This document shows positions 41,937 to 54,690 of a DNA stretch of 64,000 bases, piece by piece (positions within the stretch are counted from its first letter, which is position 1; the number at the start of each line of letters is the position of its first letter). The stretch spans positions 6,303,570-6,367,569 of the forward strand of contig OZ025271.1 in assembly GCA_964019165.1 (NCBI GenBank), given 5' to 3'. The stretch is from Mastigias papua (taxonomy: Eukaryota > Cnidaria > Scyphozoa > Rhizostomeae > Mastigiidae). The notes beneath the pieces were generated by a model. The model had not been told where the DNA came from. It was given only the letters and a program-made list of their open reading frames with translations, and did not search any database. The position numbers and the translations under genes were made by a program.

Positions 41937-44900
41937 ATGGCGGCAAAGTATGGGGCTAGATGGGGAAGTAGAGCCTTGAAATACATGACGAATCTACGCC
42001 AAACATCTGCAATGCTACTTCGACCAAGGACATTCTGTGAAGATAGTTCTATCATATCGAGGAAAATTGAAGTTAATGGTGCAAATTTGCACTATGAGGT
42101 ACTGGAACTTTCAACATGGTCCCTTGCAGTGAACTAGAAAGGAGGGGAGGGAATCCGACGTTTTAGAGATATTTTGTTAACGTTTAGTAGCCTTGCAGGG
42201 CTCTTAGTTACTATGTCCTTATTCAAATATGTTGATGATGATGATATCTAGCAGTTTTATTTATGCTCAATAAACTCTCCATCAATAAGACGTTGACATG
42301 CATTGTTGTTATTTGTGTCTATTTAATGCCCTTTTACCTGAAGGTATTTTGAAGATATGATTGTGCTATTAATTACAATACAGTGTATTAAAAGACGACT
42401 TCGTATATGTATGACCTGCTTTCTCACTAGAAAAGAGAGCTTGTCGGCTAAACAATGTATGTAGATTGCTGGCACATATTGCCACTTCAAGAAATATCCC
42501 AATTGATATCTAGCATATTGTTGGCAATACTAGCTAGGCATATTGAAAGTTTCAGCTGCACTATCAAGAACCATGCCAAAAATTCTGGCACCTTTCTATG
42601 GTATTCTGTCCCCCCCCCCTCAGAATCATCATCTTTGTAAAAGGCCTTGTCAAATTTTGTTAAGACATGTTGTCTTGGTCCTGTTCCAGGTGTCAGGAAA
42701 CTCACCGCATGTCATACTCTGTCTCCCTGGTGCACTTGGCTCAACTAGGTCAGATTTTCAACCACAGTTGAAGGGTCTCTCTAACAAATTCACTGTTGTC
42801 GCTTTTGATCCAAGAGGGTATGGAGCATCAATCCCACCATGGAGAGATTTCCCAAAGACTTTCTTCCAAAGGGATGCAGATGATGCTGCTGAACTGATGC
42901 TCAAAATTGGTAACTTGCAAATCTTAAATCAATAATTTTAGAAACCAACACCTGCTGAGTCTGCACAGTGGAGTGCATCAGCAATGTATTACCCACCAAA
43001 TAGCTTTAGGTTAAGGTCTTTGACCTTGTATAATTCTTTTATGTGCTTTTATGAGGAACCTAGTTCAAGGCCTAACTCTAGAAGTTGATTATTTTAGGAC
43101 CTTTTTTGATTATATTTTGGTACAAAAAGTGCCTTCAAGGTTCTTTACCTATTAGCCACTTGCTACAAGGATTAAATACAAGTTATGGAAATTTGACATC
43201 ATAATTCTCCAATCATTGCAGTAAATATATTTAAAATTGAAAGAATTCCTTAGGAAATTTGTCTGAAGTGGTACAATTTGCTTCATAGTCTTGGCCTTCA
43301 ACATATAGGTTTCTTATAAAGCAGTTTCCTATAGAAATCATGTATTCTATATTATAATTATTAATGATAATATTATTATCATGACCCAATACTAATGTAG
43401 GCTTATGGACCACAGGATTTACTGGAGATTCTTTAATGTCAGGGGTGTCTTGCAAAGGCTTGAAAGTGCCAGCTCCTCTAGCTAAAATGAGGATAGTGAT
43501 TGGTGCTTGCTAAGCTTAACTATGTGCACCTAGCAAAATCATACTGGATACAGGCTGAGATCAGCCACCTTTACATTAAGCATATGATGCTAGTCTTATG
43601 TTCCTGAAGTGGCCCAATTAGAGTGTCATGGCTTTATGTATTTGTTGTGGCTTTATGTGTATTTTGCCACAGTTATATTTATCATAGGTATAACTATGTA
43701 TGTAATTAAGTTTGAATGAAATTAGAGGTGTGGTCATTGGCATAGCCCATGGGATTTATTTGTGGCACCACCCCCTTCTTAACTTTCTATTATGGCACCC
43801 TTGTTTATCACCACCACAAGATGACAATTGAATCATAATTTTTAGTGTGAGGACATTATTATTTTCAGGCTTTGAGAAGTTCTCTGTTCTTGGCTGGAGT
43901 GATGGTGGCATAACTGGAATGATACTAAGTGGGGACAGACCAGAGCTGGTGGAGAAACTGATTGTATGGGGCTCAAATGCCTTTGTCTCCCAAGAAGACA
44001 TTGATCTTATAAGTAAAGTTAGAGACCTGTCAAAATGGAGTGCCAAGATGAGGGAGCCACTGGAACGTAAGTCATTGTTTATAGAACAGTATATTATTGT
44101 TATGTGGTACTCTTTGGTACCAAATAATTGTGGAGGGGGGTTGAAAAATATCCTGAAAGTTATAACTGGGGATTGAAACAAATTGGGGGTTGGGAAATTA
44201 AAGCCATGGTTATTTCAAACAGCATGTTAAGAAGACTGACTAATCATGAAGGGTCATTATGGTAATGAAGAATGAAGTATAGTACAGCCAATTATTAAAT
44301 AAGTACTTGGCTGGTCTCTAAGTAAATGAGGAGCTTCAGGGAAGAGGTACAATTTCACTAGTAAAATCCCAGAACAATAGTATACTGGGGATTTGGAATA
44401 AATATTGGGATTGGAAAAAATCCATAGAGGGACTGTATGTCATGCTGAAAATGCCATTTTTGAACCACCCACCCCACTAGCATCATGCTCTGAATCATGA
44501 AAAATGTGTAGAACTACCATAGAGATAGGCCTGTCTCTATGAGAAATACCTACCCCCTAGGCATGACGTAGTTATTGAACAGCCCCGAAACTGACATTTA
44601 GAGGAATGATGACTTTTTACTACTCCTGTTTTTGTTATTAAGGTAGTTCATCATTCTTCTCTATTCACTGGAAAATGTAGAGCTCAGATGAGGGGTTCAA
44701 TTTGTAGTAGAGATGACAGGGGACCATTAACAAGTTTAAATCTTGTGATAATTAGGACTGGAAATCATATGTGCAATCTGTACTTTGTCAGATTTGTACT
44801 TTGATTCAGAATGTGTTAAGAACCTGCCACCTCAGCACAGTCATGTCAGTCATCATTACACTGTTAGGTATGTATGGGAAAGATAAATTACAAGACTTAT

Positions 44901-45160
44901 GGTCTTCATGGATGGACGCATTTTTCAGCTTCAAAGACGATGAGCACGGAATATGTAAGGACTCTTTGCCCAAGATCAAATGTCCTACGCTAGTTATTCA
45001 TGGCTCTAAAGATCCAATAGTGCCAGGATTTCACCCGGAATACATTCATAAGAATATCAAAGGCTCAAAAATTGAGTATTTTCCAGATGGAAAACACAAC
45101 TTGCATTTGAGATACCATGAAGAATTCAATTCTTTGGTCACTAAATTTCTCATTGGGTAA
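41937..45160 (+). CDS. BPHL: Valacyclovir hydrolase / biphenyl hydrolase-like serine hydrolase
   Basis: Four exons join in frame: 41937-42098, 42690-42909, 43869-44066 and 44868-45160 (stop included), all with GT-AG introns. The product is 290 aa, and mammalian BPHL has about 291. The enzyme is an alpha/beta-hydrolase that hydrolyses amino-acid ester and homocysteine thiolactone-type substrates, in mitochondria in mammals. The first 33 residues are Arg-rich without acidic residues, fitting a mitochondrial presequence. Then come EVNGANLHYE, LCLPGALGSTRSDF (oxyanion region, about 67-80), FDPRGYGAS, the nucleophile elbow GWSDGG (Ser138), VIHGSKDPIVP (Asp242) and GKHNLHLR (His270), so the triad is complete. 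I took the ATG at 41937 because nothing in frame lies upstream. The gene converges on KIF23. Confidence 0.95.
44429..44585. mobile_element. MITE of the 18624 family, in a BPHL intron
   Basis: The right end ACGTAGTTATTGAACAGCCCC and the interior (TAGAACTACCATAGAGAT) match the reverse complement of 18624-18786. The left end is deleted down to GGGACTGT. It lies in the last intron of BPHL. Confidence 0.7.
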
Positions 45161-45315
45161 TAAATTACCACACAAGACACAAGATGTCCAATACACAAAC
45201 ATTTTGATCACAGATCAGCTTACTTTCAGACATTCAATAGCAGGAATGGTAAATAAAGCTTTTGGGGGGTGTTCCAACCCTTGTTTTAGTTTTTTGTATA
45301 TAGCTAGCTAAGTAC

Positions 45316-45600
45316 TGTAAATCCTTGAATTAGCCCTCTGGGGGGCTTATTAGTTTTTTAATGCTCTTTGGGTGTGGGCTTATTTAAGGGGGGTTTATTC
45401 AATGGGGTTTACAAAATTATTTGACATACGTCACATGGCAAGCTCATTGACAAGCTCCTATTCTTCATTGTCTTTCAAGAACAGTCTAAATTTCAGCATC
45501 AGTCTATGTCAAGGTCTTCATTACCTTTTGTTAAATTTGAAGGGGGGGCTTAGTAGCAATTTGAAGTTCTAGTATGGGACTTACTTCAGGGGGCCATTTT
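45316..45600. repeat. Copy of the TACCGTAA-ended G-rich repeat
   Basis: Starts TACTGTAAATCCTTGAATTA and holds several GGGGGGCTTATT-type units and GGGGGGGCTTAGTAG. The piece CAGTCTATGTCAAGGTCTTC (near 45499) recurs at about 59070, in another copy. Confidence 0.6.
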
Positions 45601-45714
45601 GTAATAACCACAATGTAATAATAAATCTTTACCCATGAATACCCTATCAGCATAATAAATAACTACTACAATAAATATACATTAGTATAATCAAGAAAAA
45701 CGTAGCTGCTCTAC

Positions 45715-47368
45715 CTATGGGATTGTGCTTTGGGTATCTATTAGCTTTTTGGGGATTTCCTTCAAGTTTCTTTTGAACAGAGAGACTGTGGGGCTCATCC
45801 TGATGTCACTTGGAATTTCATTCCTTGTCTTGGCACCAGAGTAAAATAAATTTCCCTTTAAGAATTCCAGATTTCACTTTGGAAGTTCAATATCAATATG
45901 TTTCCTTGTTGAGTAACTAGATACCTCGGATCTAGTGACATACCTTCCTCTGATGCTGCCTGGGCAGAGACCGTTCAATATTTTGTACGTCATTGTTGCC
46001 CTGCCATATCTTATTAAGTTTGAGACTGAGAGCAAATTGCGTTTCTCTAACCTTCCTGATATTTGTCACCTTGACTTAATTCTAAGCTCATATCTTGAAG
46101 GCACTGCAGGTCTTCATTTAAGCTTAGTTGCAGACAGACTTTCCCATAATTCGTTACCATATCTTAAGTGACTCTCAGAAAGTGCCCTATACACCTGGTC
46201 CAACTTGGACTGTGGGAACATATTTCTAAGTTTTTTCAGTGAAGAAAGACTGCTTTTGAGTTTGCTCTTAAGCTTCTTGTACTGCCTGTTCCAATTCAGC
46301 TTTTCATCAACATTAACTCCTAAGTATTTTACTTAATGGGCTTGCTGAATATTTTCTGCGTTTATTACGACATTTATATCCCCCTGGATGTGATTTATTT
46401 GTCGTTTATGACCAAAGATTGTATATTCCGTTTTATCGGTATTTAAGCTAAGCTTGTTTTGTCGCAACCACTATGCAATGTTCTTACATTCAGTTTTTGG
46501 GTCGTTGCAGAGTTGTTCTATATTACCTGCAGAACATGTTATGCTACTGCCGTCTGCATACATGTTTGTTGAATTTTTTTCTAGGGGCCCAAGGCACAAT
46601 CCCTGGGGAATACCGCACTGAAGCTTGTTTAGTTGTGCCATTGATTTGACAGTTTTGCACCCTATCTGTTAGGTATGATGCAAACCATTGATAGGAAATT
46701 CCTCGTATCCCATAGTTAAATAATTTAGCAAGCAGAATTTTGTGATCCAGTGTCAAATACCTTTTATAGATCCTGATATTTATCCTTCTTTTGTCGGCAT
46801 TGGAGAACCATGATTGAGTAACATTAAGTAGTGAGGTCAGTGTGCTGTGCAGCCTACGAAATGCATGCTGACTTCTCGATAGGGCACTTTTTGCCTTCAA
46901 GAAAGTGGAAAGTTAATCATGAGTGATTTTCTCGATTACCTTAGAAAATACCGAACGTATGGATATTGATTGGGAGTTATTCAAGTCAGTCTTCGATCCA
47001 TTCTTAAAGACTGCTCTTCCCCTAGCAACTTTCTATAAGTTTAGATAGACACCGTTTTCGAGAGAAGAATTGAAGATAGTTGCTAGTGGCTTAGATAAGG
47101 TGCCAGCAGAATCTTTTACTAGTTTCACTAGAATCTTATCATTCCCTGCCGCTTTAGAGCATTTCAGTTTGTTGATCTCATTTTCAATGATTTCAGGATC
47201 AACTCTTTGAAACGCAGATCTATCTTCAATTGGCAGCCTCCCTCCCGTTAGGTAGGTACTTAGTGGATCATTTTCAGCTTTGGTCTCGATGTTTTCAGCT
47301 AGGTTTGGACGGGTGGAAATAAAGTGACTGCTTGAGGGGGGTACGGACAATAGATATGGATAGCACAC
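45715..47368 (-). pseudogene. LINE reverse transcriptase relic
   Basis: Read on the minus strand: INKLKCSKAAGNDKI (pre-RT segment, near 47160), a gap with frame breaks, LSRSQHAFRRLHSTLTSLL and LDHKILLAKLFNYGIRG (46890-46700), a broken motif B (YSPGIVPWAPRKKF), then a tail with LNWNRQYKKLKSKLKSSLSS near 46290 and VYKILNGLCPGSIRGRYVTR near 45980. This is a fairly complete but heavily mutated non-LTR reverse transcriptase, and the YADD box is lost. It is a different family from the LINE at 12284. Confidence 0.8.
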
Positions 47369-47498
47369 GCATGCCTTTGTGTTAACTGTTGGTTGTGATG
47401 CGTGTTGTTTTTGGTGTGGAAGAGGTAAATGTTTGTTAAGCTTTCAAATAGCCCCGTTGAGATTAGTGCTATTCAATATTATTCTAAAGAGCAAGATC

Positions 47499-47735
47499 CA
47501 GGGTTCTCAGGACTTTTTCAAAACAAAAGTATCTGATTTTTCCAGATTTTCCATGCCAAATTTCTACATTAGACTCTTCATATTCCCCCCGCAATTTTTG
47601 ATGAGCCAAGGAGACAATTTTTGGCATACGTACTGGCAATGAAGCACTAAAAAAAACAATGAGAATATGAAAAATTCTCAGACCAGAAAATCCTCAGACT
47701 CTCCTATGATATTCAGACTCCTGATAACACCGAAG
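47499..47735. mobile_element. Diverged hAT-like MITE (543 family)
   Basis: Starts CAGGGTTCTCAGGAC and carries TTTTTCCAGATTTTCC and GATGAGCCAAGGAGACAA, similar in order to 543-640. The right end (CAGACTCCTGATAACACC) is degraded. Confidence 0.55.
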
Positions 47736-47739
47736 GCTG

Positions 47740-49706
47740 CTAATTTAAAAAGACAGACTGCATGAATAGTCCGGCAATAAGGACCAATGCACATCAAATA
47801 AGGGAGCTTATATTAGATTTTTGAGAACAGGTTCTCATCTATCAATGGCCAAAGAAAAGAGAATCAAATATGACTCTATTTGTGAATAAAGTAATCAGAA
47901 AGTGTATAACAAATTCAAAAAAAATCACAAGAAGGAAAACTATTTTGAAGTAGTTTAAGATATAGCTATTTACAAAAGTAGAAAATGCAACTTGTAGAGT
48001 TACAATTTTTACAAATAGAGAATAAGAAACAACAAAGTCAAAACGCTCGATAAAGAATAGAAATCAGACTACAAAGTAATATGGACAATAAGAACAGTCA
48101 TTCAAGGGATTAGGATATGCATTCTGGGAAGGGAACTATGGTAGTGATGAATGGATCAAAGTAAGAGTGACTGCTGATTCATAGATTTTAATGGTGGAAG
48201 AAATTTAACGTTTGAATAGTACAGGTCAGGGTGATTTCCAAGTTGGTCCAAAGGGATTGTGTAAGTTGGTCCAAAGGGATTTGGTTGGTCAAAAGGCAAT
48301 CTAGCATAATAGTACTGAAAAGGAGGGGGATAAACTGAATATCAACATCATGGAAGATTCAAAATTTAGGGGAGGCTGAAAAATTAAGGGATCAATAAGG
48401 TCATGGGAAGTTTAAAGGTCATGGGAGGTTTAAAGGTCATGACAGGTGTAAGGGTCATGGGAGTATTAAAGGTCATGGAGAGCTAAAAGGTCAGGGAGGC
48501 TAAAAGGTCAATAGAGGCTCATAGGTAATGGAGGGATAAAGCACAGGGATGAGTTTGTGGCGGATTACAAAACCATGAATTCAGAAATGTCCAAGAATTC
48601 TACCTCTACAATTTACTTAACAAAAACATCAAAATTTAATGACATTTTATCCTGTCATCGCATTTCAAATGTCACAAGAAACAGATTGATAAATAGGCCT
48701 TTCCAAAAATTTTATGTGTTTTCATACAAATTCATTCTATTCACCCAGTCATCTCTTTAGCTAGTTTTTTCTCAATTTATATACGTAGTATCTATTGTTT
48801 CTTTCGCCTGAAAACAGAAAATCAATTGCTGTCATGACAACTACAATAAGCAAAAATTAGACTTTACAGGATGTATGCAGGCAAGAAGGTATGCACAAAT
48901 GAGGAAAACTATGATAGTTCTTGAAGTTACTGTGCTAGAGGACATTCATTGATGGCAAGGAAGAAACCAACTATTGTCAGCATTACAAGCATAATAATAA
49001 TCACCATTCTTTTGTAAAAATTCAATTTCAACTTTCTCAGTGAAAAAATGGTTCATTTGTCATAAGAGCTGTTGAGTACTGAATGGTGTGCGATGCATAA
49101 ACTTCGATTGTAGAGAGAAGTATGGACCATTGAGGTCCCACCGTGGAGTTCTTGAATTTTCTTTTCATGACACATGGCCCAGTACACATTTTTTGTTACA
49201 CAGACACTGTTGAATTCTGAACTGTAATATCAAAAATCAGAACCTGTGCGTGATTTTTGGCAAGTGGCTTCTGTTGGCAAACGCTTAAAGTTATTTTGTC
49301 GCACAATTCAGCATATCCTATTTGGATTGAGTTTATATAGGTCTTGATGGTCAGAAAGTTATCTCATACTAAGAACCATGGAGCTTAGATGGGGGAACTG
49401 CTGGACAATTGATTTCCATGTATCCTATTTACTTTACATTCAGAATACTTTCCCAGGTGCGATGCATAAATCATGGTGTGGGAATTTCATGATTCTTTCA
49501 CACACATCCGCCCTTCACTGAGACTTCTGTTTCTACCTGCACTGAGACTTCAGTTTCTACCATTCCCATCTAAATACTAGCAAAAAATCATCTCTTCGTC
49601 GTCATCACATTGATAATGATACTTATGATAATGCTGGCTCTATTGGAAGATGTTATAGAGAGCACAGCCTCAACTTGTAAAAATTGTAATGTGGAATACA
49701 TAAAAC
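47740..49706. other. Gene-free spacer with a minisatellite
   Basis: No coding region is recognised. A minisatellite at 48390-48540 repeats an imperfect 16-20 base unit around AAAGGTCATGGGAGG about eight times. The 3' untranslated region of KIF23 must lie here, leftward from 49706. Confidence 0.6.
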
Positions 49707-52700
49707 TCACTTGGCTTGCTGTCCAACAGTTTGTCCATATGGGCCCCCACCGACTCCAGCTACACACTGAAATTCAACCAGACGTATTATCAAAGTGAGG
49801 ACTGCAAATGTTTACAAATCAACAAAAAGTCAACATAAGACTGCAATTGCGGTTCAATGAACAGCTCAATTTTCAGAAACAGAGGGAAAGATAGTTATAT
49901 GAAATTCATGGTAAAGAGCTGAGAATAGTGGAGGATCCTTCTGAAACTCTTAACAATAAAAATAGTTTTATTTACATAATACATCAGTTGTGTCGTTGAT
50001 TTCTCCATGTTTGTAACATTTATTTAGTTAATAAGCTCACACCAAATCATTTGAATCATCAATAGATATTGTTGAAACTGGTTTCTACCTACAGTTGGGG
50101 GCTTGGAGGAGGGGGACTACAACATCCTGGGCAAAAATTTCAGTATCCCCACCACAGTATATTGAATTAGACACAAGAACTTAACAAAACACAGGCCCCA
50201 GGATGTGGGAATGTATAATATGAGGTAATCTGTCCATTTGACGAATTATGAAAAAGCTCCTATCTTCTACTATCTTGACATGGGAAACTCTGCAATAAAA
50301 CCAGAAATTCAGCGGAATTTGGGTCAAAGGCAGCCTTTCGTGGTGAGATGAACCAATCCCCGCAAATGGTATAAAGCTAGAGTGCTAGGATAATACATAC
50401 CCTATCTTCAACGCTGGACATGCTCTCATTATCGCCTTCTTCACTGACTGCCTCCGATGCTGATGAGACGCGCTTACGCCTAGGAGAACAAGGTAACATT
50501 GGGCGTAAGAGATAGAAATTGTGGGGATGATGGCGAGGGAGCAACACAACCAAAGCAGAAGAGAGAAATATTGACTAAATCTACCTAAGATATTGGCAAA
50601 CTAATATATTGAGCTTAAGGGAATAACTGGAACTTTATAGATTTTAAACGCCAGTCTTCCTCAGAACGTCCTCCTGTGCTCATGTTGCTTATTGCAATGC
50701 TCTAATATGTGATAATATAATTAGTTGGTGGTGTGCAAAAGGTCTGAGTGACCGGGGTGGCAATTGAAGTCGAACAGTTCTGAATGCTCATGAGACGTGC
50801 GTAACAATGCTCATGAGTGGTGAGTGGCGCAGAGTTTCAGCTAGCCTCCGTTAGCTAGCTGAAGTTAAGCTTGGCTGTCTTAGGTCAGTAGCTGGATGGG
50901 CGACTTTCCAGATAAATGACCAAAGCAACTCACTCTGCCGTCCTTCGGAAGGGACGTTAAACTAGGGGTCCCATGCCTGGATGCGGCATGCACATTAAGC
51001 CTAAATTAGCTGAAAACGCTAGATATAACAGCCTGCTCACAATAAAGTAAACAACAACAACACCGACGACAACATTATCGTTGGAATTGCGAAAAAGTGG
51101 GAGCTACGATACTTCTGAGAAGCGGATCAAAGAAATATTAGATGTATTCTAACCCCCGTCTTGTTGGTGATATATCAGTGTCGGTGCCAGAAGGTGCCGT
51201 GGTGGTCACCATTCCATCAGTGGAACGGTGTTTCAAGCTCTCTACATCAGTAAATTGTACACTGTGTCCCCCAGTGCGAGTTTTCATCACGGATCCCTGT
51301 AAAAGAAGAAACATGCAGTTTAGATGCTATGCACATCTCACGTAGGGGTGACGAACCATCATTATTAGTGCCGCTGGAGGGGGGGGGGGGAGAAAGAGGC
51401 AAGCACCATTGCTGTTAAAATATATGTTCCATTAAACTCCTCAAATTCGACGAGAAAAGGCATCGAGAAGGGGGGTTACTGCTTAGACAGACACAAAGAA
51501 CACGCACACATATGACTTAGTGAAGAGCTTCTGCGATACTGCTTGCAGACGATACAAATCATATTAACGAAATTATATCTTGTTTTCTGAAACTGCTTTT
51601 ATCATCAATATAGAAACAACAATCTAAATGTGTCCTCCTACGCAGACTGATGAAAAGAGGCGCAGTGCCAGCAAATAACTTACCCTTGAGCAGGGATTTC
51701 AAAGTGTGACCCGATAGCTCAATTTGTAGAGCGCTTGAAGTACAGGGGTCGCAGGTTCGAATCCCGCTCGGGTCGGTTATTTCTCGCACGATCATTTCTA
51801 ATAATCTAGATATTAAGTTTTGTCTACAACAATGTCTCCATGATCTTCTGTAGTGGGGTTAATTCGAGGGGAGGGGAGTTACTACCAGTTTTCTAGTTCT
51901 AGGGTGACGGTTTACTCGAGGGGACTTTTTCGAGGGGGGATTTGAGGATGTAGCATTGCTCCAATTTGCCTGCTTGCCGCCCTTGGTATCCTACAGTTAG
52001 GAAAATACGTTAAGATAAGAAGCTTGGCTTTCTACCTTAAAGAGTTTTGTCTCAATCTCCCCTGCGGAGTCTTCTTCTTGATGCTCGAGTAGATAGTGTA
52101 TTTCATTCTGTCAAAAACGTCCAGTTGTCAAAAAAGTTGTAATAATATCTATAACATTTCGTAGCATATCTATTTTATATATAGTTTTCAATCTTTGAAA
52201 AATGATGATATTCACATTATTGATGTACATCGTATAACTTCAGTGATATTTTTCAGTCATATACATTATTTTTCTTATAAGAAAAAAGTTTATAAGAAAA
52301 TGAGGCTCAAAATGCCGAAAATCTTAAGCAAACGCGCAGAAAATTACGAGGTCCAAGCTCGAAATTTCACCTATTTACATGCCAGAAATCGATATAAGCT
52401 CATTCTTTGCGAGCTCCTTTACAAAGATCGAAACTTTTCTTTGATAATCCTGATTAACACAGATCAAACATTTTATAACAAATAACGGTAACCTCTTTTA
52501 GTCAGTTTACTGCAATAAAAGTTAAGAAAATCGCAAGAAAATCCCAGTCTCAATTTAAGGGATAGGTAAGAAAATTAAGGCTCTGATAAAAAAGTGGTTT
52601 ACATATAAAAAAACGCGTATTGTTAGACATCGTTGGAGAGGACATGAGGATATGTTGCACCACCTGTTGCAATTATGTTGCAATTATATTGCAAAGATGT

Positions 52701-54690
52701 TGCAGCAATATCTCAGCTATAGGCAATTAGATATTGTTGAAGGCAATGTTACGACTTAATGAACCAACCTTAAGGTCATTTACTTTAGGCACAAGCACTG
52801 TCTTCTTGTTTCTCATAACAGGCTGCATGATGGTATCTATTTGAACAGAATAGAAACAACGGTGAATCGCGCTAAATCCTTCATTTCGGTTCGCATTCCT
52901 CGGCTTCTGCGCGCGGGGGTCATTTCGTAGGTCATACCTGGCGCACATGAAGGCGGAGAGCACAAAGACTGCACAGGGAATAACAAAGCTCATTATGGAA
53001 AGACTATTTTAACAAGTTGTGGCTCGTATGCGGTTATGTGTAGTCCTCCTGCAGTGGTGCGAGGACGGTACTCCTCGTGCATTACAAGAAAAGAAGTCTG
53101 ACAGTCATATATTTCATATTTCAATTTTTTTATACACTAAGACCCTTCAGCAATGCTAAGACTTAAATTTACAAACAAAGTTATCAACACTAACTAGAGA
53201 TATAGCAAAAAAATAAGTTAAAAATCCTATTCAGAATAGAGCTGTTCTTCCAGGGGTCGTGTTTTAATTTTTCAAGTCTTGCTTTGAGTTGCCTTTAAAA
53301 TGATGTCAAGATACGGAATGAATCCAGTTTAAAACAACTTGCGTTTAAAGCTAATGGCGCGTCATCAGATTTAACAACCGATTTTAATCTGGAATTACTC
53401 GCTATTCTGCCACTAGAGACAACAGATTCAAGCATAAACTTAAGAGACAATAAGAACTATTTATCATTTGATGAGAAAAGAAGTAAGAGTATATCTGATA
53501 CGAATATATCGTAATATTGCTTTCAGTTTTAATGACTTGTTACCTCGAAATCATCATTTTTTTTCAAGAAACATAATATGAAATCGAGTTTCACATTCCA
53601 CTCAATTCACTTTCTATCTCCCCCCCCCCTTCTCATATTCTTCATTATAGAACATCCTTCCACTCTCGTCAAACATTGAGTACTCTTCGATACACTTTGC
53701 TACAATTGGTCGTGATGGATTGACAGTTTGCCCCCTTTGTACGAAAACACAATATTGGCGCTCAATTTCAGCACCCCAGAAGAAGTCCAGCACCAGGGTC
53801 TCTCATTATGTCGATGGCCACCATTTCATACCTCTTTAGTCAATTTGAAAATCTGCGCAGCCCCTGCGACGGAGGAGAGGTACAAACTGCTTATAAGCTC
53901 TTGTGGACACATTGATAGGTAACTGTAGTCAGTGTTAGGTAAAATAAACCCTAAGTCAAGGCAAATAGGCAGGAAGAACGATCAAGGTTACCTGTTTCCA
54001 GGGTGCCGGTTGGTTTATGGACCAAAATACAATCAGATGAACGAGATCTACGATGCCTTGCTCTGAGAGGCGCATCACGGCGATCAGGCTGAAAAAGGAC
54101 ATTCGATGATCTAACTCAATGATCACATGGCGATCAAACATGATTAATCATGATGATGATTGATTGTGATTGTACAATTTTGTGATTGATGATGAATTAT
54201 CTTTAATGATCTTGCCAGTGTCGTGTTGATGGTGATTGATAAGTTATGATTGATAGTGATTAGTGGAGGGTGTGTTTGACGATGATGTGGGTGATTGGTG
54301 ATAAGGAGATAGATGATCATTTTATCAAACTACTGGCTAAAATCCAAGTTTTCACAATAACCTTTTGGATGCATTAACGTTACAATCAACCATCTTAACT
54401 TCAATTTCAACTAGGAAAAGGTAAAGAAAAACCTTTCTAGCTGTGGCCGGGGGCGATCTTGATCGTTTGAATGTCGGCGGAGGCGATCTTGACCTTTGCT
54501 TCTCAGAGCTTGCGCTTGGTGTCTTTGATTTAAATTTAACTGGTTTCCTGGCAACAGGAGGCGGCACTTTCTTCTCGGTTTCAGCTCGAGGCTGCCTAGT
54601 TGTGGTTGGTGTCTCCTTTGCTTTTGGATACCGTGGGGCTTCCTCTTCAACAAACTCAATATCGAATGTTCTAGCTGGGCTCTCAAAATT
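49707..54690 (-). CDS. KIF23: KIF23 C-terminal tail exons
   Basis: Exon 54690-54433 (86 codons) is Pro/Ser/Arg-rich ([16 protein letters not shown]). Exon 54088-53992 has [13 protein letters not shown], matching the RLRHRRSRSAGD box of vertebrate MKLP1. Exon 52836-52769 has [18 protein letters not shown], 52107-52036 has [19 protein letters not shown] and 51296-51154 has [20 protein letters not shown]. Exon 50479-50401 has [20 protein letters not shown], a basic NLS-like stretch with an R-x-S site in the place of the Aurora B site (Ser911 region) of human MKLP1. The last exon ends GQTVGQQAK and TGA at 49707. I did not find an exon for the vertebrate RRSNSCSS (14-3-3) and Arf6-binding part between 54433 and 54088. 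Confidence 0.93.

Noticed and set aside
42543..42935. 130-codon plus frame as an independent gene
   Set aside because: It is BPHL exon 42690-42909 read out of intron sequence in a partly wrong frame. The splice-based model is coherent.
48390..48540. Regularly spaced AAAGGTCATGGG units as a CRISPR-like array
   Set aside because: Units are imperfect and directly adjacent, without unique spacers. It is a minisatellite in an animal genome.
51559..51795. 78-codon minus-strand frame ([14 protein letters not shown])
   Set aside because: This is the well-known false peptide from the reverse strand of a tRNA-like sequence (51708-51774).
53570..53720. Possible extra KIF23 exon (peptide with [10 protein letters not shown])
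   Set aside because: Exons 54088-53992 and 52836-52769 already join in phase and restore the conserved LETD-TIMQP order. The candidate has no match to MKLP1 at that point.
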